From Nemertoderma westbladi (lineage: Eukaryota; Xenacoelomorpha; Nemertodermatida; Nemertodermatidae): 34,086 nt of DNA. A program made the position numbers and the translations under genes. The stretch is from positions 1 through 34,086 of the forward strand of contig JAUCBJ010004172.1 of NCBI GenBank assembly GCA_032718475.1, read 5' to 3'. Position 1 is the first letter of the stretch, and each line of letters opens with the position of its first letter. Shown one piece after another: positions 1 through 10,189 of this stretch. The notes below the pieces were generated by a model. The model was not told the DNA's origin and ran no database searches. It saw only the letters and a list, made by a program, of their open reading frames with translations.

Positions 1-689
1 TATTTGAAAGTGGAAATGTATGATTAAACGAAATAAAGTTTTTTATTTCTTACAAATTATTTGTTCTGATAAGTGGGTGGTTCTGAACAGTAGTTTAATG
101 GTAACGGCAGATTTCTTCGTTTGGTGCTTTTTTATTAGTACCGGTATCGACAATTCATTCATCTTGTTAAGAAACCTTTTCGACATACCGTTACTGAAAT
201 GCTCACGGTTAGTTGCTACCTGTGCGCCGGTACAGTAGGCTTATCCTACCTGTAACGGTTATATTGGTAACGTTTAATTATATTAAATTTCCATTTTTGG
301 ATAAAATTCATGTTTTTTAATGAATAAATTCTCAGTAAAACAATGATAACCTGTTGATTATGGGGCTCTGGAGAGAGGTGTATCAGTGGAGGTTTATCTA
401 TAGATCATTTGATCATAATAACTGTGTCAATTAAATATAAGTAATATGGAGCGAGCATCGAAGTAAGCTATACGGACACCCCTGTTTCAACCGCTGCCTA
501 TCTGACTGTCTGTTTGTCGCCGAAAAGTTTGAAAAAGCAATCACACTAGGTTCACACATAGTCTGTCCAAAGTCTGAATCTGAAATATAATTAACACTGG
601 GGACTTAGCAGTTCTCCAGACTCCCACAAGAGGGTGACATTGCAACTGTTGATATAGTGATACCCGTATGATACGCTTGTTTACTTGGT
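1..689. other. No gene recognised
   Basis: AT-rich sequence with only short chance open frames. A short tract near 503-520 carries CTGT-type motifs like those at 22.3-23.1 kb. I see no domain, RNA gene or repeat boundary that I can support. Confidence 0.5.
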
Positions 690-746
690 CACGTGCGAAG
701 GCCCCTCGGACCTGTCCTACCACGTGCGAAGGCCCCTCGGACCTGT
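690..746. repeat. 31-bp tandem duplication (two copies)
   Basis: A 26-base block starting CACGTGCGAAGG and ending CGGACCTGT occurs at 690-715 and again at 721-746 with no mismatch seen. The period is 31 bases. It lies in no convincing reading frame. CACGTG is an E-box-like hexamer, but it occurs here simply because the block is duplicated. Confidence 0.85.
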
Positions 747-1613
747 ACACACAGTGTAAATGATTCCCTCTAATTGCAATTAAGGTAAAGGAGAAATCTA
801 TTTGGATGAATTTGTTTGCGATCAATAAATTTATCTGATGTATTTGTCTGGATACCCCTTATACATAATGTACAAGGAGTTAATAGTTTTGTTGCTGATG
901 TACTTAGCGCTACGGCCTAGCTTCATTGTATAATTCCGCTAACAAGGTTGGCTCACTGGCACACTGGATCCACTAGTCCTCTCCACACCGGTGCAGAGAG
1001 GGATAGAACTGTGTAACAGCAATACAACAGTTATGAATAACAGGGCGGGGCCCCCCTACTTATGGCTAGGCGTGGTCCCCTATAGCCTGCCGCTATTTAG
1101 CATTAGCTGAATGCCCCAACGGTTTGCTACCTACTGTCCCGATCTTACAGGCTGTGCAACTGGCTTTGGTGTAACAATAAAATTTGTCAAGTCCAAACGC
1201 CTTACATTCATGATCCACCTAAATGCTGTATATGGGTATTTCCGAGGATCGCTCTACCGATGAATTATATTTCATTTCATTATTAAATTTCACACAGCGG
1301 TGACAATTTAAAAATACAAACAAACATAAATAAAGATTAAATAAATATTGCAAGGTACCATAATAATTAATGGGATACCATTGATGTAAAATTTGCATTG
1401 TTGGTCGTTTAAGATTAAGTTTAGTTCATATAGATTTAGGAATATTAAAAAAGTTCAGGATCCGATCGTGTTTTTCAGTAATTGGTATCATTGGTAATAA
1501 CGAAATCAATATAACTCCGTATCGCAGTTGAGTTGTGCCAAGTATAGGATGGTCCTGTGAAGCATTGGACGTGGTTGAACATATACTTACCATGCCTTGA
1601 GGGCTTCTGGTTA
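747..1613. other. No gene recognised
   Basis: No supported coding region. A GC-richer patch at about 900-1160 with short C and G runs could be an old element end, but I recognise no family. Confidence 0.45.
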
Positions 1614-1823
1614 GTGAATCGTGGTCCCTTAGAGGTCCTAAATCTGCGTTACTGGGTGAATCATGGTCCCTTAGAGTTCCTAAATCTGCGTTACTATGCG
1701 AATCGTGGTCCCTTAGAGTTCCTAAATCTGCGTTACTATGTGAATTGTGGTCCCTTAGAGTTCCTAAATCTGCGTTACTATGTGAATCGTGGTCCCTTAG
1801 AGGTCCTAAATCTGCGTTACTGT
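1614..1823 (+). repeat. 42-bp minisatellite, five units, open reading frame through all units
   Basis: The core GTGGTCCCTTAGAG recurs at 1621, 1663 (first base A), 1705, 1747 and 1789, giving an exact 42-base period. The array spans about 1614-1823. Because 42 is divisible by three, one plus-strand frame stays open and reads a 14-residue repeat (VNRGPLEFLNLRYY with variants). It stops soon after the array. The open frame is most simply explained by the period, not by selection; no ATG-led gene structure or partner domain is visible. Confidence 0.9.
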
Positions 1824-2066
1824 CTAATAGTATAAAAGGAATAGCATTCCCATTGAGCTGCAGAAGGGAGTTTAAACGTGTTTGAAAGTGTTGGAAAAGT
1901 GAAAAAGATTTCCTTGTCTGCAGTACTCTGGTACTGGCGCCGGTAATGTAGTGAATTATTCAGTATGTGGTATTTGCATTGTACTGCACTACTGCGTTAG
2001 GCATTACTGCATTACATTACTGCTGAGTGCTGACTGCATTATGCTGTTACTGTATTAGGCATCAAT

Positions 2067-2098
2067 GCCTTATCATTATTATTCTTATTATTATTATT
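2067..2098. repeat. ATT/TTA microsatellite at the 5' edge of LINE A
   Basis: Short TTA/ATT repeats interrupted by C lie immediately before the first recognisable reverse-transcriptase codons. A similar tract sits at the other end of the element (3826-3870), suggesting insertion into, or priming from, an ATT microsatellite. Confidence 0.75.
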
Positions 2099-3444
2099 TG
2101 CGAGGTAAATTGTTTGAGGTATTACGTGATATGGGGTGTAGTAGTAAAATGGTAAATGCCTTGAGGGCATTCTATTCTTGTGCAGTTAGCATCTTAGGGA
2201 CTTCATTAATAAAATCGACGATAGGGGTCTTACAGGGAGGACCCAGCAGTTGTTATTTATTCACAATCTTTATAAATCCCGTTGTGTCAATGTTGTCTCG
2301 TTTCACCCCTGATGGATTCTTGACTTGGTTACATATTATATTACTAATGGACGATTCTGTAATCTTGGCAACTTCTAGGAAAGTATGTATGGAGAAACTT
2401 CTTGTTGTTCTAGAATTTTGTGCTGAATATGGTATGAAGTTAAATCTTAAAAAAACAAAATTCATGGTATTTGGACCTACAACGCCGCTTGATTTAAAAT
2501 AAATTAATATTCTTTGTTATAATTATTCTATTGAGCCAGTCATCATACAGAATTGTTCGAGCTATTTGTACTTAGGTTCGCCGATTGCCCAAACGGGTGG
2601 TTTAAATAATGCTATAAAGCTCCATTGTGATGACAAAGTGAAGCAGGTATCAAAAATTAATGCCTTTGTAGCAAAGCACTATAACTCTCCAATATGGCTA
2701 AAACTTCTTGTGTTTCGAAGCGGTACGTTATCGTCGATCCTGTATGGGTGTGAAACCTGGGTTGGCGGGAAATTTGATTGTGTTTGCAAACAATACACAG
2801 ATATGCTTACATTAGCGCTGAGTGTCAGACAGAATGTCTGCAGAGACAGCCTGTTTATTGAATCTAACATGGCGGACCCTAGGTCGTTAATTCGGAAAAA
2901 ACAACTAGATTTTATCTTGAACATGCTAGAAGACGAAGAACTACACAAGCCGTTAATGTTTGCGCTGTCATTATGTATGATGAAACGAACCCCCATGGCT
3001 CGAGCTTTCGAGGAACTTATGCGCTCTACGGTTGATCCGGTCGCTAATTTCTTCAATGAGGCAAGGGAAAGAATTGCTTCCAATAATACGTCGACCAGGC
3101 TAATCGAGTATAGGGAGATGAACAGGGAGCTACGGTCCCCTGATGTTTACACAAAACGCAGTGTGGTATTCGAACCTCACAGGATTGCATGGTCTCGCCT
3201 CCGCCTCGGATCGACGAGACTAGCAGTTGAAACTGGTAGATGGAGGAAAATCCCGGCCGACTCAAGAGTATGTAAATGTGGGAGTATCCAAACCATGCTA
3301 CATATTATAACTCAATGCCCACTGGTTACCAGATACCCAGAACTGCAATATTCATCAGTACAATCGTTCGCTGAGTCTCGGAATAGAGAATTATTGATGC
3401 GGGCGGTATTTGAGATATTGCAAATATTGGAGGTCCGGGAATAG
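2099..3444 (+). pseudogene. LINE A reverse transcriptase fragment with one in-frame stop
   Basis: One plus-strand frame runs from 2065 to 3444, broken only by TAA at 2500-2502. Visible features in order: an RT palm segment with VLQGGPSS (equivalent of the usual R/LQGxxxSP box); the catalytic box reads LLMDDSVILA, i.e. LMDD instead of F/YADD; LNLKKTKFM; then YLGSPI after the stop; LYGCETWV in the connection region; and near the C-terminus CKCG...H....C (C-x-C-x7-H-x4-C), typical of LINE C-terminal zinc-knuckle-like motifs. I recall LMDD as normal for this family, so it is probably not a lesion. The partial copy at 17.0-18.3 kb shares GVRQG, YLGSPF and YGAESWL. The frame is otherwise well preserved, which suggests a fairly young insertion. 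Confidence 0.85.
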
Positions 3445-3544
3445 AATTTTTTTATTTTAATATTGTTACTTTATTTTGATTATTCTGATTCGAGTATACT
3501 GAATTATTATCGATTTTATCAATTTTTCCTGGAATATGTAATCA

Positions 3545-3625
3545 TATGTAAGTGCTATTATGTAATGAATAATTTGGAAGTGCTATTACGTAATTAATTT
3601 GTAAGTGCTATTATTGTGAATGGTT
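3545..3625. repeat. Three short repeats in the LINE A 3' UTR
   Basis: AAGTGCTATTA occurs three times, each followed by a similar GTAAT/GTGAAT segment, at roughly 30-base spacing. They sit in the 3' UTR of LINE A and may be a family feature of the 3' end recognised by RT. Confidence 0.7.
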
Positions 3626-3825
3626 GTAAATTTGTCGTTATTTTAATATTTGATGAGTATAGTTTCAAACGTGTAAGAACTTAATTAAGTAGTAGTTCGA
3701 GTGTATACAGTATCGTGCAGTCAAATTTAGTTTAGTTGGACAAATATTTCTCTTTTCTTTGGTTATTTCATTTGTGGTCTGTTACGCGTTAAATTCCGAA
3801 TTATTTGTCAATAAAATTATATATA

Positions 3826-3895
3826 TATATTATTATTCATTATTATTATTCATTATTAATATTATTATTCAGGTCAGGTCAGGTATTCTAGGTCA
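3826..3895. repeat. AT/ATT microsatellite followed by GGTCA repeats
   Basis: An (AT)n and (ATT)n tract, broken by C, marks the LINE A 3' end. CAGGTCAGGTCAGGT follows and then the 5' edge of LINE B, so this is the boundary between two elements. Confidence 0.75.
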
Positions 3896-3999
3896 TTGAT
3901 CAAGAAAACTTGCCACCTCCATGTAGCATAAAGGAGGTGCCACCTGTAGCTGCATAGACCCTCTTTCTAATTCGATTCAGACTCGATCTGATTAAAGAC

Positions 4000-4485
4000 A
4001 TGGCGAGCGGTTGGCGACTCGCCCTGGCATCAGCAGATGATAGTGGCAATGGTGGAATTGGTCTATTGATGAATCCAACTGCACATGCAGCATTGGACAA
4101 AATAGACCAAATCTCTAACCGCATCATCCGTTGCCACTTCTCATGTTCTGGAAGACTGGCTAAGAAGTTTCCTAAGGTGGTTCTGATTGTGTGCTACTCT
4201 CCAACTAGTGTTGCCCCTGTAGAGGAGGTGGAAAATTTCTACCACAATCTACAAGCAGCTACTGATGGAGTGGATCAGCATGCATTCTTAACATTCCTGG
4301 GAGACTTTAATGCAAGTCTGCATCAATCACCTACATCGCCCTGGGTCTATAGCAATAGTGTCAATCGAAATTCCGTCCATCTTCAGGATTTTATCTCTGG
4401 AAATGGATTGTTTTCGGCTGGAACCCAGTTCAAGAAGCGAACTGGAAAGCTATGGACTCATAGTAGACCATATTCTGTTTCGTAG
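4000..4485 (+). pseudogene. LINE B APE endonuclease, C-terminal half, frameshifted
   Basis: The product nicks target DNA for target-primed reverse transcription. Visible motifs in order are GNGGIGLLMNP, ISNRIIRC, VLIVCYSPTS and FLGDFNASL, the last being the GDFN catalytic box of APE-type endonucleases. The frame stops at 4485. The expected downstream SDHR box is present in the next frame (SSDHRLIVPKVRLSLR at about 4540-4590), so a one-base-type frameshift lies at roughly 4450-4470. The amino-terminal part with the first catalytic residues is missing because of 5' truncation. An ATG at 4000 is the first in frame but is unlikely to be the original start, since the family has about 100 more residues upstream. 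Confidence 0.85.
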
Positions 4486-6760
4486 GAAGTACAGGAGCTC
4501 TATACAAGACTGTAATGCATTTACACTTCGACCCTTCTCCAGTGATCACCGCCTTATTGTGCCCAAGGTAAGACTTAGTCTGCGTGCTAGTAGAACAACG
4601 AAATCTGCCTTGCCGCGGCATGACTGGTCCTCTCTGTTGCAACAGCCAAGTGTGAGATCCAGCTTCACACTACAGCTGAGCAACAGGTATGAGGTTCTTG
4701 CCTCTGAGGCGGCAGATCACTGTGAGGGCTATACTGCCTTCACAGAAGCAGTTAAGTTAGCAGCTGCAGAAACAGTTCCTGTATACCCTCGAAACAGGAA
4801 AAGGGCCCCCTGGACTGACAACAAAATCCAGAAGTGCCGAAATGACCTATATAAGGCGCAGAAAGAGTCCCGACTCAAACAGACTACAGCGGCCAAGAAT
4901 GCAGTTAAGGCTGCATCTAGGTCCCTGAACAGGCAGTACTCTGTTAATCTACAGGAGCTAATAAACCAACAGGTTGATGCCATCAATGATGCCGACGACA
5001 GCAGGCAATCATCCCAGGCATGGAAATCGATCAACTTGCTTACTGGGCGGAAAAGCCAACCAACCACCAAGGTTAAGGCTGAATCACCAGCCGATCGCCT
5101 CAATGGTTGGAAGGCCCACTTTGAAAAGCTCCTCAATAATGACAGGGTATTGCCTGATAACTTTATAGAAGTAAAAGTATCTGAGTCTGTACTCCCAGAT
5201 ATTCCCATTGGCGATATCTCCTTTGCAGAAGTGAAGGCTGCTGCAAAGAGCATTAAGACCAATCGTGCCAGTGGAGTAGATGGTGTTCCCCCTGAGGTCT
5301 TTAAAATACCTGAGTGTTTAAAGCTCATCTATCCCATCATAGTAGACATGTACCGAACAACAAGAGTCCCACAAGAAATGAAAACAAATAAGTTGGTGCC
5401 AGTTCCCAAGAAGGGCAACCTAACACTCTATGGTTCTTTTCGGGGAATCTCATTGATCTCGATTGCTGCAAAGCTATACAATAGAATTCTATTAAATCGC
5501 ATCAGGGATCCCATTGAGAGACTGCTCCGTGGAAATCAGAATGGGTTCCGTAAAGGTCGTGGGACCATGGAACCCATTTTGGCACTTAGAAGGATAATTG
5601 AAGAGTTATCAAAAAAGAAAGACAGGCATCTGGCTGTTATCTTTGTTGACTTCTTCAAGGCCTTTGATTCAGTCTCCCGCTCACGTATGTTCAGCATACT
5701 TTCATTATATGGGATTCCTGATGAAATTATTGCAGCAATCAGATCAGTATACGATGGTTCGACAACATTTGTGTCTACTGTTGATGGTGACACAGAACCA
5801 TTTGAAGTGTTATGGGGCGTCCTCCAGGGAGACACACTTGCACCATTCTTGTTCATAATTGTGGTTGACTATGTTCTACGCATGTCCTTAGATCATCATA
5901 ATGATGATGGGGTGATGATAACTCCACCTACTGGCTCCAGAAGTCGAGGAAATCCTGCCAAGTACCTAACTGATCTAGACTTTGCTGATGACTTAGGAGT
6001 ACTCTCAGAATCACTAGAGGGAGCCCAACGGCTCCTCAGCTCATTAGAACATGCTGCTTCTAGTGTTGGTCTTTTTATTAACTCCAGAAAGACCAAAATA
6101 TTGACAGTTAACTTTGAAAGTTCTCAGCAAGTCTCTGATCGGATGAGCATAAGCTCAAAGGATGGTATGCTTGAGCATGTGGACGACTTCTGTTACCTGG
6201 GATCATGGATCCGGAAGTCAGGTGAGGACCTTCGAATACGTAAGGGAAAGGCATGGGCAGCCTTGAATAGGCTTTCCAGGATTTGGAAGTCACCGGGAAT
6301 TAATCGGAAACTTAAGGTCCGATTATTTAGAGCAGCAGTAGTTCCAGTACTCCTCTATGGGAGTCCATGCTGGGCTCTAACTGCTGAGGATACCAAATCT
6401 CTGGATGGCACATTCACAAGAATGCTACGCCGGGTTCATTGTGTCAAGTACAATGCACACATCTCCAACCAGACACTATATAACATTGGAGGTGTCTTAT
6501 TGGTTCCCCCAAGCTTGACACTAGAACAAAATCGCCTCCGCTTTGCAGGTCATTGCTTTCGCCGTGAGGACCAGCCAGTGCATAATCTTGTACTTTGGCA
6601 GCCTCATGGAGTGAATAAGCATGGTGGACAGCCCATGACTTTCTTGAGACGCATCTTAAAGGACACTGGTCTTGAAGATGCGGATGATCTAGCAAATGTC
6701 ATGGGTGATAGGGAGTTGTGGCGGCGCAATTTTGTCGACAAGCCGGCACAGCATTCTTAA
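4466..6760 (+). CDS. LINE B reverse transcriptase, open and catalytically intact
   Basis: A single open frame (first ATG at 4310, true homology from about 4466) ends at TAA 6758-6760. Domains in order: SDHR, the last endonuclease box; a Lys/Arg-rich linker (RNRKRAPW); RT fingers with ASGVDGVPPEV and LVPVPKKGN; NGFRKGRGT; palm box A FVDFFKAFDS (from about 5642), with catalytic Asp; box B GVLQGDTLAP; box C DFADDLG (5981-5992), with both Asp present; INSRKTKI; YLGSWI; LYGSPCWALT; and a C-terminal LRFAGHCFRREDQ...LWQPHG block conserved in this clade. No stop interrupts RT. The enzyme would copy its own RNA by target-primed reverse transcription. With the 5' truncation and frameshift, this copy is not a complete autonomous element, but the RT part could still be translated. 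Confidence 0.9.
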   Translation, partial: DHILFRRKYRSSIQDCNAFTLRPFSSDHRLIVPKVRLSLRASRTTKSALPRHDWSSLLQQPSVRSSFTLQLSNRYEVLASEAADHCEGYTAFTEAVKLAAAETVPVYPRNRKRAPWTDNKIQKCRNDLYKAQKESRLKQTTAAKNAVKAASRSLNRQYSVNLQELINQQVDAINDADDSRQSSQAWKSINLLTGRKSQPTTKVKAESPADRLNGWKAHFEKLLNNDRVLPDNFIEVKVSESVLPDIPIGDISFAEVKAAAKSIKTNRASGVDGVPPEVFKIPECLKLIYPIIVDMYRTTRVPQEMKTNKLVPVPKKGNLTLYGSFRGISLISIAAKLYNRILLNRIRDPIERLLRGNQNGFRKGRGTMEPILALRRIIEELSKKKDRHLAVIFVDFFKAFDSVSRSRMFSILSLYGIPDEIIAAIRSVYDGSTTFVSTVDGDTEPFEVLWGVLQGDTLAPFLFIIVVDYVLRMSLDHHNDDGVMITPPTGSRSRGNPAKYLTDLDFADDLGVLSESLEGAQRLLSSLEHAASSVGLFINSRKTKILTVNFESSQQVSDRMSISSKDGMLEHVDDFCYLGSWIRKSGEDLRIRKGKAWAALNRLSRIWKSPGINRKLKVRLFRAAVVPVLLYGSPCWALTAEDTKSLDGTFTRMLRRVHCVKYNAHISNQTLYNIGGVLLVPPSLTLEQNRLRFAGHCFRREDQPVHNLVLWQPHGVNKHGGQPMTFLRRILKDTGLEDADDLANVMGDRELWRRNFVDKPAQHS

Positions 6761-6801
6761 AAATGCAGCTGCAATGCAGCATGCCGATACTATTAGTAGT
6801 A

Positions 6802-7799
6802 TCACTATTACATTACCTGATTACGTGTATTTATTTGACTATTTATTATCACCTCTTTCTACACGGGCTGGCAGCCACAGGCACGGGGGCCTAGTCTTGG
6901 ACATAGTATCTGAATCTGTATGGAGGGGAGGCCATAGCAGTTATAGTTGGAAAGTGGTGTGAATCATGACGCTCGCTCGGTCGGTCTACAGAGTGGCACT
7001 TAGTTCGACTAATCAGGGATTTTATAAAGATCAGATGACACCAGGGCCTTCCACTAACATTTGCACATTTCGACGGGCGATATATTCACTAAACCCGGAG
7101 TGCCGGAGTCTGTTCCGACTACATTGTGCTATAAATGCCTCAAATTCCTCGGAGACCGCCAGTAAAAAGAATAATACCGTCCATCGTCTATAGAAATTCA
7201 GGAAGGAGAGTAAAATTAGTTCTTTATCTGATGTGTAGAGATGTAGCTACTGCTCGACTTGGGGTTGGAGGGGCCGGTCATTCTTTAATAATCATCATGC
7301 TAGGTTTATTCTCCTGCCTAAACCAGCGGGACTCCTATCTGAATCCCCCGAAGAAATATCGGCCCTTTCGGAGGAACTCAGCAAGACAATATGCGTGGCC
7401 ACCTTAACAGTGTTCGCTTCTTACTGTCTTGGATTTAATAGACAAAAGTTATTGATACATAATAGATATGCTGAGATAAATTAATAATATTACGACTTCA
7501 ATATAATGAGGAACTGATATTATTTAGGTGAATTATTATTAACTATCCTGGAATATAGTGTCGTTTAATGATTTGAGGAACTGATACTTTATTTTATTTT
7601 ACTCTACTCTACTATGTGTTTATGTGTTTGATGCAGAATTAAGAGATTCATATTCAGTTACTACCGTAATCCCGAGTTACCGGTACGTTTAACCTTGTCT
7701 GCTATCTGGCCCGCGCTATATTACTACAGTACTTAATTGGCCCGTGGGGGGGGGGGATTATTTTAGAAATTTTTTAGATCTTGGCTCAAAAATTACAAA
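6802..7799. other. No gene recognised
   Basis: Short chance frames only. The stretch 6840-7400 is less AT-rich and may be remnant element DNA, but no motif is recognisable. A G run sits at about 7746-7756. Confidence 0.4.
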
Positions 7800-8265
7800 T
7801 TTGATGGTATAAGGGATTTCGAGGACGCTGATCACGATAAAAGAAACTTGTAAACTTGTTAAAAATATTTTCTGGCACTGCATCAATCATTTTTGGTGCA
7901 ATTTTGGCCCCCCAGGACAAAAAGTACAAGTAAAAAATTGTCAAACTAAACATTTTGTGTTTGGTGTGATAATTCTAAACGTTTACGGGTTTTCGAGGTA
8001 GCTGATCGCGATGGAAGTAGTTATAAATATTTCTGGTATGTGCAAACTCAATTTTGGTGTCATTTTGGTGCTCCAGAACGAAAAGTACAAGTAGCAAAAA
8101 TTTTAAACTGTTAAATTTTGCCTTTGGTTTGGTAATTCTGAAACTATACTGTTTTTCAAGGTCGCTAATCACGATACAACTCGTTAACAATAATTCGTGG
8201 TAACGCATCTATCGTTTTTCGTGTTTGTCTGGTGGGACGAAAAATGCAAGTAGCGTAAAGAAATT
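7800..8265. repeat. Degenerate tandem repeat, about 165-175-bp monomer, three units
   Basis: Marker strings recur in order in each unit: TTTCGAGG...GCTGATCACGAT (7817-7838), TTTCGAGG..GCTGATCGCGAT (7991-8012) and TTTCAAGG..GCTAATCACGAT (8154-8175). Each is followed by TTTTGGTG-type and GGACAAAAAGTACAAGTA-type segments. Spacing is 174 then 163 bases. The units are well diverged, so the array is old. Confidence 0.75.
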
Positions 8266-8563
8266 TTTCGTAAAGTTTCCAAAAAGAAATAGTTTCAGTT
8301 ACAGTTACAGTTTTAGAAAGTTTTGCAAGTGTCTTGTTAACTAACATACATCACAAGCTGGCGTGGCCAATCGTTTGGTACCCACCGATGGATCCGACTG
8401 CCATTTATTAAATTTTTAATGAAAATAACCGCTATAATATTTTAAGCTGCAAAAAGGTAATTGTTAGGTTTACAATTACGTATTACTTGAAAATAAAATA
8501 TATATTTGAGTAATTAAATTCCGAAAGGTGCTAAAATGGGTGCCAGGAACTCCCCATCTCGAA

Positions 8564-8671
8564 AACTACTAGAGTGAGCTATTACAATTTTTGTCTCATT
8601 ATCTGAAAGAGGACCTAATTTAGTTAGGGCCAAGTACTTTCGACGCGCTAGACCTATTGTTTTAGAGATTC
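8564..8671 (+). repeat. Dispersed duplicate, copy 1
   Basis: About 105 bases containing TCTGAAAGAGGACCTAATTT and AAGTACTTTCGACGCGCTAG are repeated in the same orientation at 9041-9143. The two copies differ by scattered substitutions and small indels. Function unknown. Confidence 0.8.
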
Positions 8672-8879
8672 TAACTAAGATAAGCCTATTTAACTGCCCT
8701 ACTAAATTTATGAACTTTGCAGCGATTTGACTGTTCGTATCTATAGTTGGTCTTGCCTTTCAACACAATAAAGCAAATTACATTTATTTATTAAAGAAAC
8801 GAAATATTATTTTTATGAACACTAAAAACGCGAATTGTACCATTTCAATTGTATACTTATTCCCAATTCATAGATTATA

Positions 8880-9035
8880 CTTTCAGTTTTAACTCTTGGG
8901 AAATTCAGTTCTAGTTCAGTTCCAGTATTCCAAGATCTCAAGTTTCAGTTCTAGTTTCATTTTCAGTTCACAAAAGTTTCTAAAAACTATTTCAGTTCGA
9001 TTTCGGTTCCAGTTCAATTTCAGTTTCAATTCGCT
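8880..9035. repeat. TTTCAGTTC-rich degenerate simple repeat
   Basis: Variants of TTTCAGTTC and AGTTCCAGT recur more than ten times. It lies between the two copies of the dispersed duplicate. Confidence 0.7.
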
Positions 9036-9040
9036 GCACT

Positions 9041-9143
9041 AACTACTGGAGCTAATAACTTTTATTTGTCTCATCTGAAAGAGGACATAATTTTAGTTAG
9101 GGACAAGTACTTTCGACGCGCTAGACGTATTGTTACGGAGACA
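9041..9143 (+). repeat. Dispersed duplicate, copy 2
   Basis: Partner of 8564-8671. This copy is truncated by, or ends at, the poly-G tract. Confidence 0.8.
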
Positions 9144-9166
9144 GGGGGGGGGGGGGGGGGGGGGGG
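9144..9166. repeat. Poly-G tract, 23 G
   Basis: Twenty-three consecutive G residues on the plus strand. It can form G-quadruplex-type structure. Its length in the assembly may be inaccurate. Confidence 0.95.
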
Positions 9167-9518
9167 ACTCGAGGCAAAACCCGCCTTGGCGACTTAATAT
9201 CCCGCCTCAATGTTAAATTCTCAATTTAGGGAAAGGAGCAGGTTACAGTGGCACGTTATTTTAACCAAAACAATAAACTAAGCACAATAGAACAGGTTAC
9301 AGTTTTATTTTTGAGAATAATCAGCTGTTATTTGCGTCGAATTTCCCCTGGAGATGGATGAATTTTTATTGCGTCCAGTTTCTCCCCCTATCCGGTAATT
9401 CCGGACATAATAAGATGCGATATTAACATGCCACCATACTTCCAGTCAATTTTATTTTGTTTTGTAATAGAGGTACAGTATCACGAATTGTTAACCTTGT
9501 TGTGTGGAATGGTTGACA

Positions 9519-9585
9519 CTGTGTAACCTTTGATTCTGTGGAACTTTTGATCTTGTGGAACCTTTGGCCCTGTGGGACCTTGACC
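9519..9585. repeat. 17-bp tandem repeat, four units
   Basis: The units CTGTGTAACCTTTGATT, CTGTGGAACTTTTGATC, TTGTGGAACCTTTGGCC and a 16-base CTGTGGGACCTTGACC follow one another without gaps. A weaker related segment lies just upstream. Confidence 0.8.
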
Positions 9586-10189
9586 CTGTATGTGTCAAGA
9601 ATAAGTTAATCTTAAGAGTTGTCCTTGGTTATAGTCAATGTTGTAAATTAGTACATGTACCAAGGTTTAAATAAATATCACTTTATTTTGAAACATTATA
9701 TTATTAACGTTGAAAATGTCATCCTTTGAGGGATTATAGGTAATATGCTGAAAACCTAAAATATAATAATATGTAATTTGGTAAATAGTGAGCTACTGCA
9801 TTTATATATAATATAACTTCCATCCTACTGTGCCAGTATATTTTATAAATTTAGAATCAATGAAAGGAACCACCTTCCGGTGGTTATGTGAATTACATTT
9901 GTAGTAATAGTTAACGTATGTGTAGTATAGTTTGGCCCAGGAGGGGGCGCCGGAACTTAATGGAACTTATGTCGTCCTGCGATATAAAATTGGAACAGGC
10001 GTGGCATAGCAAAATTGTATGATTATTCGATGTCATATTCACTGTGGTTCTTTGTTGCTTGTTGGCAAGCGAGCTTGGGAAACACTCAGTTGTATACGGT
10101 AGCTTTAAATTATTTGTGAGTCAGACTGTTGAATGGGATAATCTTTTAGGCTCGTTAAACCAAGGAATGCCTGTTCACCACCATGCGTG
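9586..10189. other. No gene; one short hairpin
   Basis: Non-coding by inspection. A perfect 7-bp stem with TTCC loop (AACCACC-TTCC-GGTGGTT) lies at 9868-9885. A TATAAAA-like string at about 9981-9987 is followed by mixed-composition DNA that could be an old element promoter, but nothing confirms this. Confidence 0.4.

Larger units (their letters stand above)
2099..3870 (+). mobile_element. LINE A, 5'-truncated non-LTR retrotransposon
   Basis: The 5'-truncated element starts inside the RT domain and continues through the thumb/connection region, a C-terminal Cys/His motif, a roughly 380-base 3' UTR and an AATAAA-like plus AT-rich tail. It is bracketed by ATT microsatellites. A second, more decayed copy of the same family occurs at about 17045-18290. 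The endonuclease and the 5' part of RT are absent, so the copy cannot be autonomous. The family belongs with APE-type LINEs common in cnidarians, molluscs and fish; I cannot assign a Repbase name. Confidence 0.85.
3900..6801 (+). mobile_element. LINE B, APE-type non-LTR retrotransposon (nearly complete ORF2)
   Basis: The best preserved element in the window. It contains the C-terminal half of an APE-type endonuclease, a complete RT domain and a complete C-terminal region. It ends in a short TAG-type tail (about 6785-6801, ACTATTAGTAGTATC). LINE D and the second LINE B copy also end in TAG repeats, so this is a family or clade trait. A 5' truncation removes the start of the endonuclease. The exact 5' boundary is uncertain: homology is clear from about 4000, while 3900-4000 is unassigned. 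Clade placement (RTE/Ingi-like) is from memory of motif style and is tentative. Confidence 0.88.

Noticed and set aside
2330-2390. LMDD in LINE A as an inactivating active-site mutation
   Set aside because: Both Asp residues are kept, and I recall LMDD as usual in this LINE family; not treated as a lesion.
4729-5328. 199-codon minus-strand frame inside LINE B
   Set aside because: Shadow of the plus-strand RT; no motif, and the plus strand has canonical domains.
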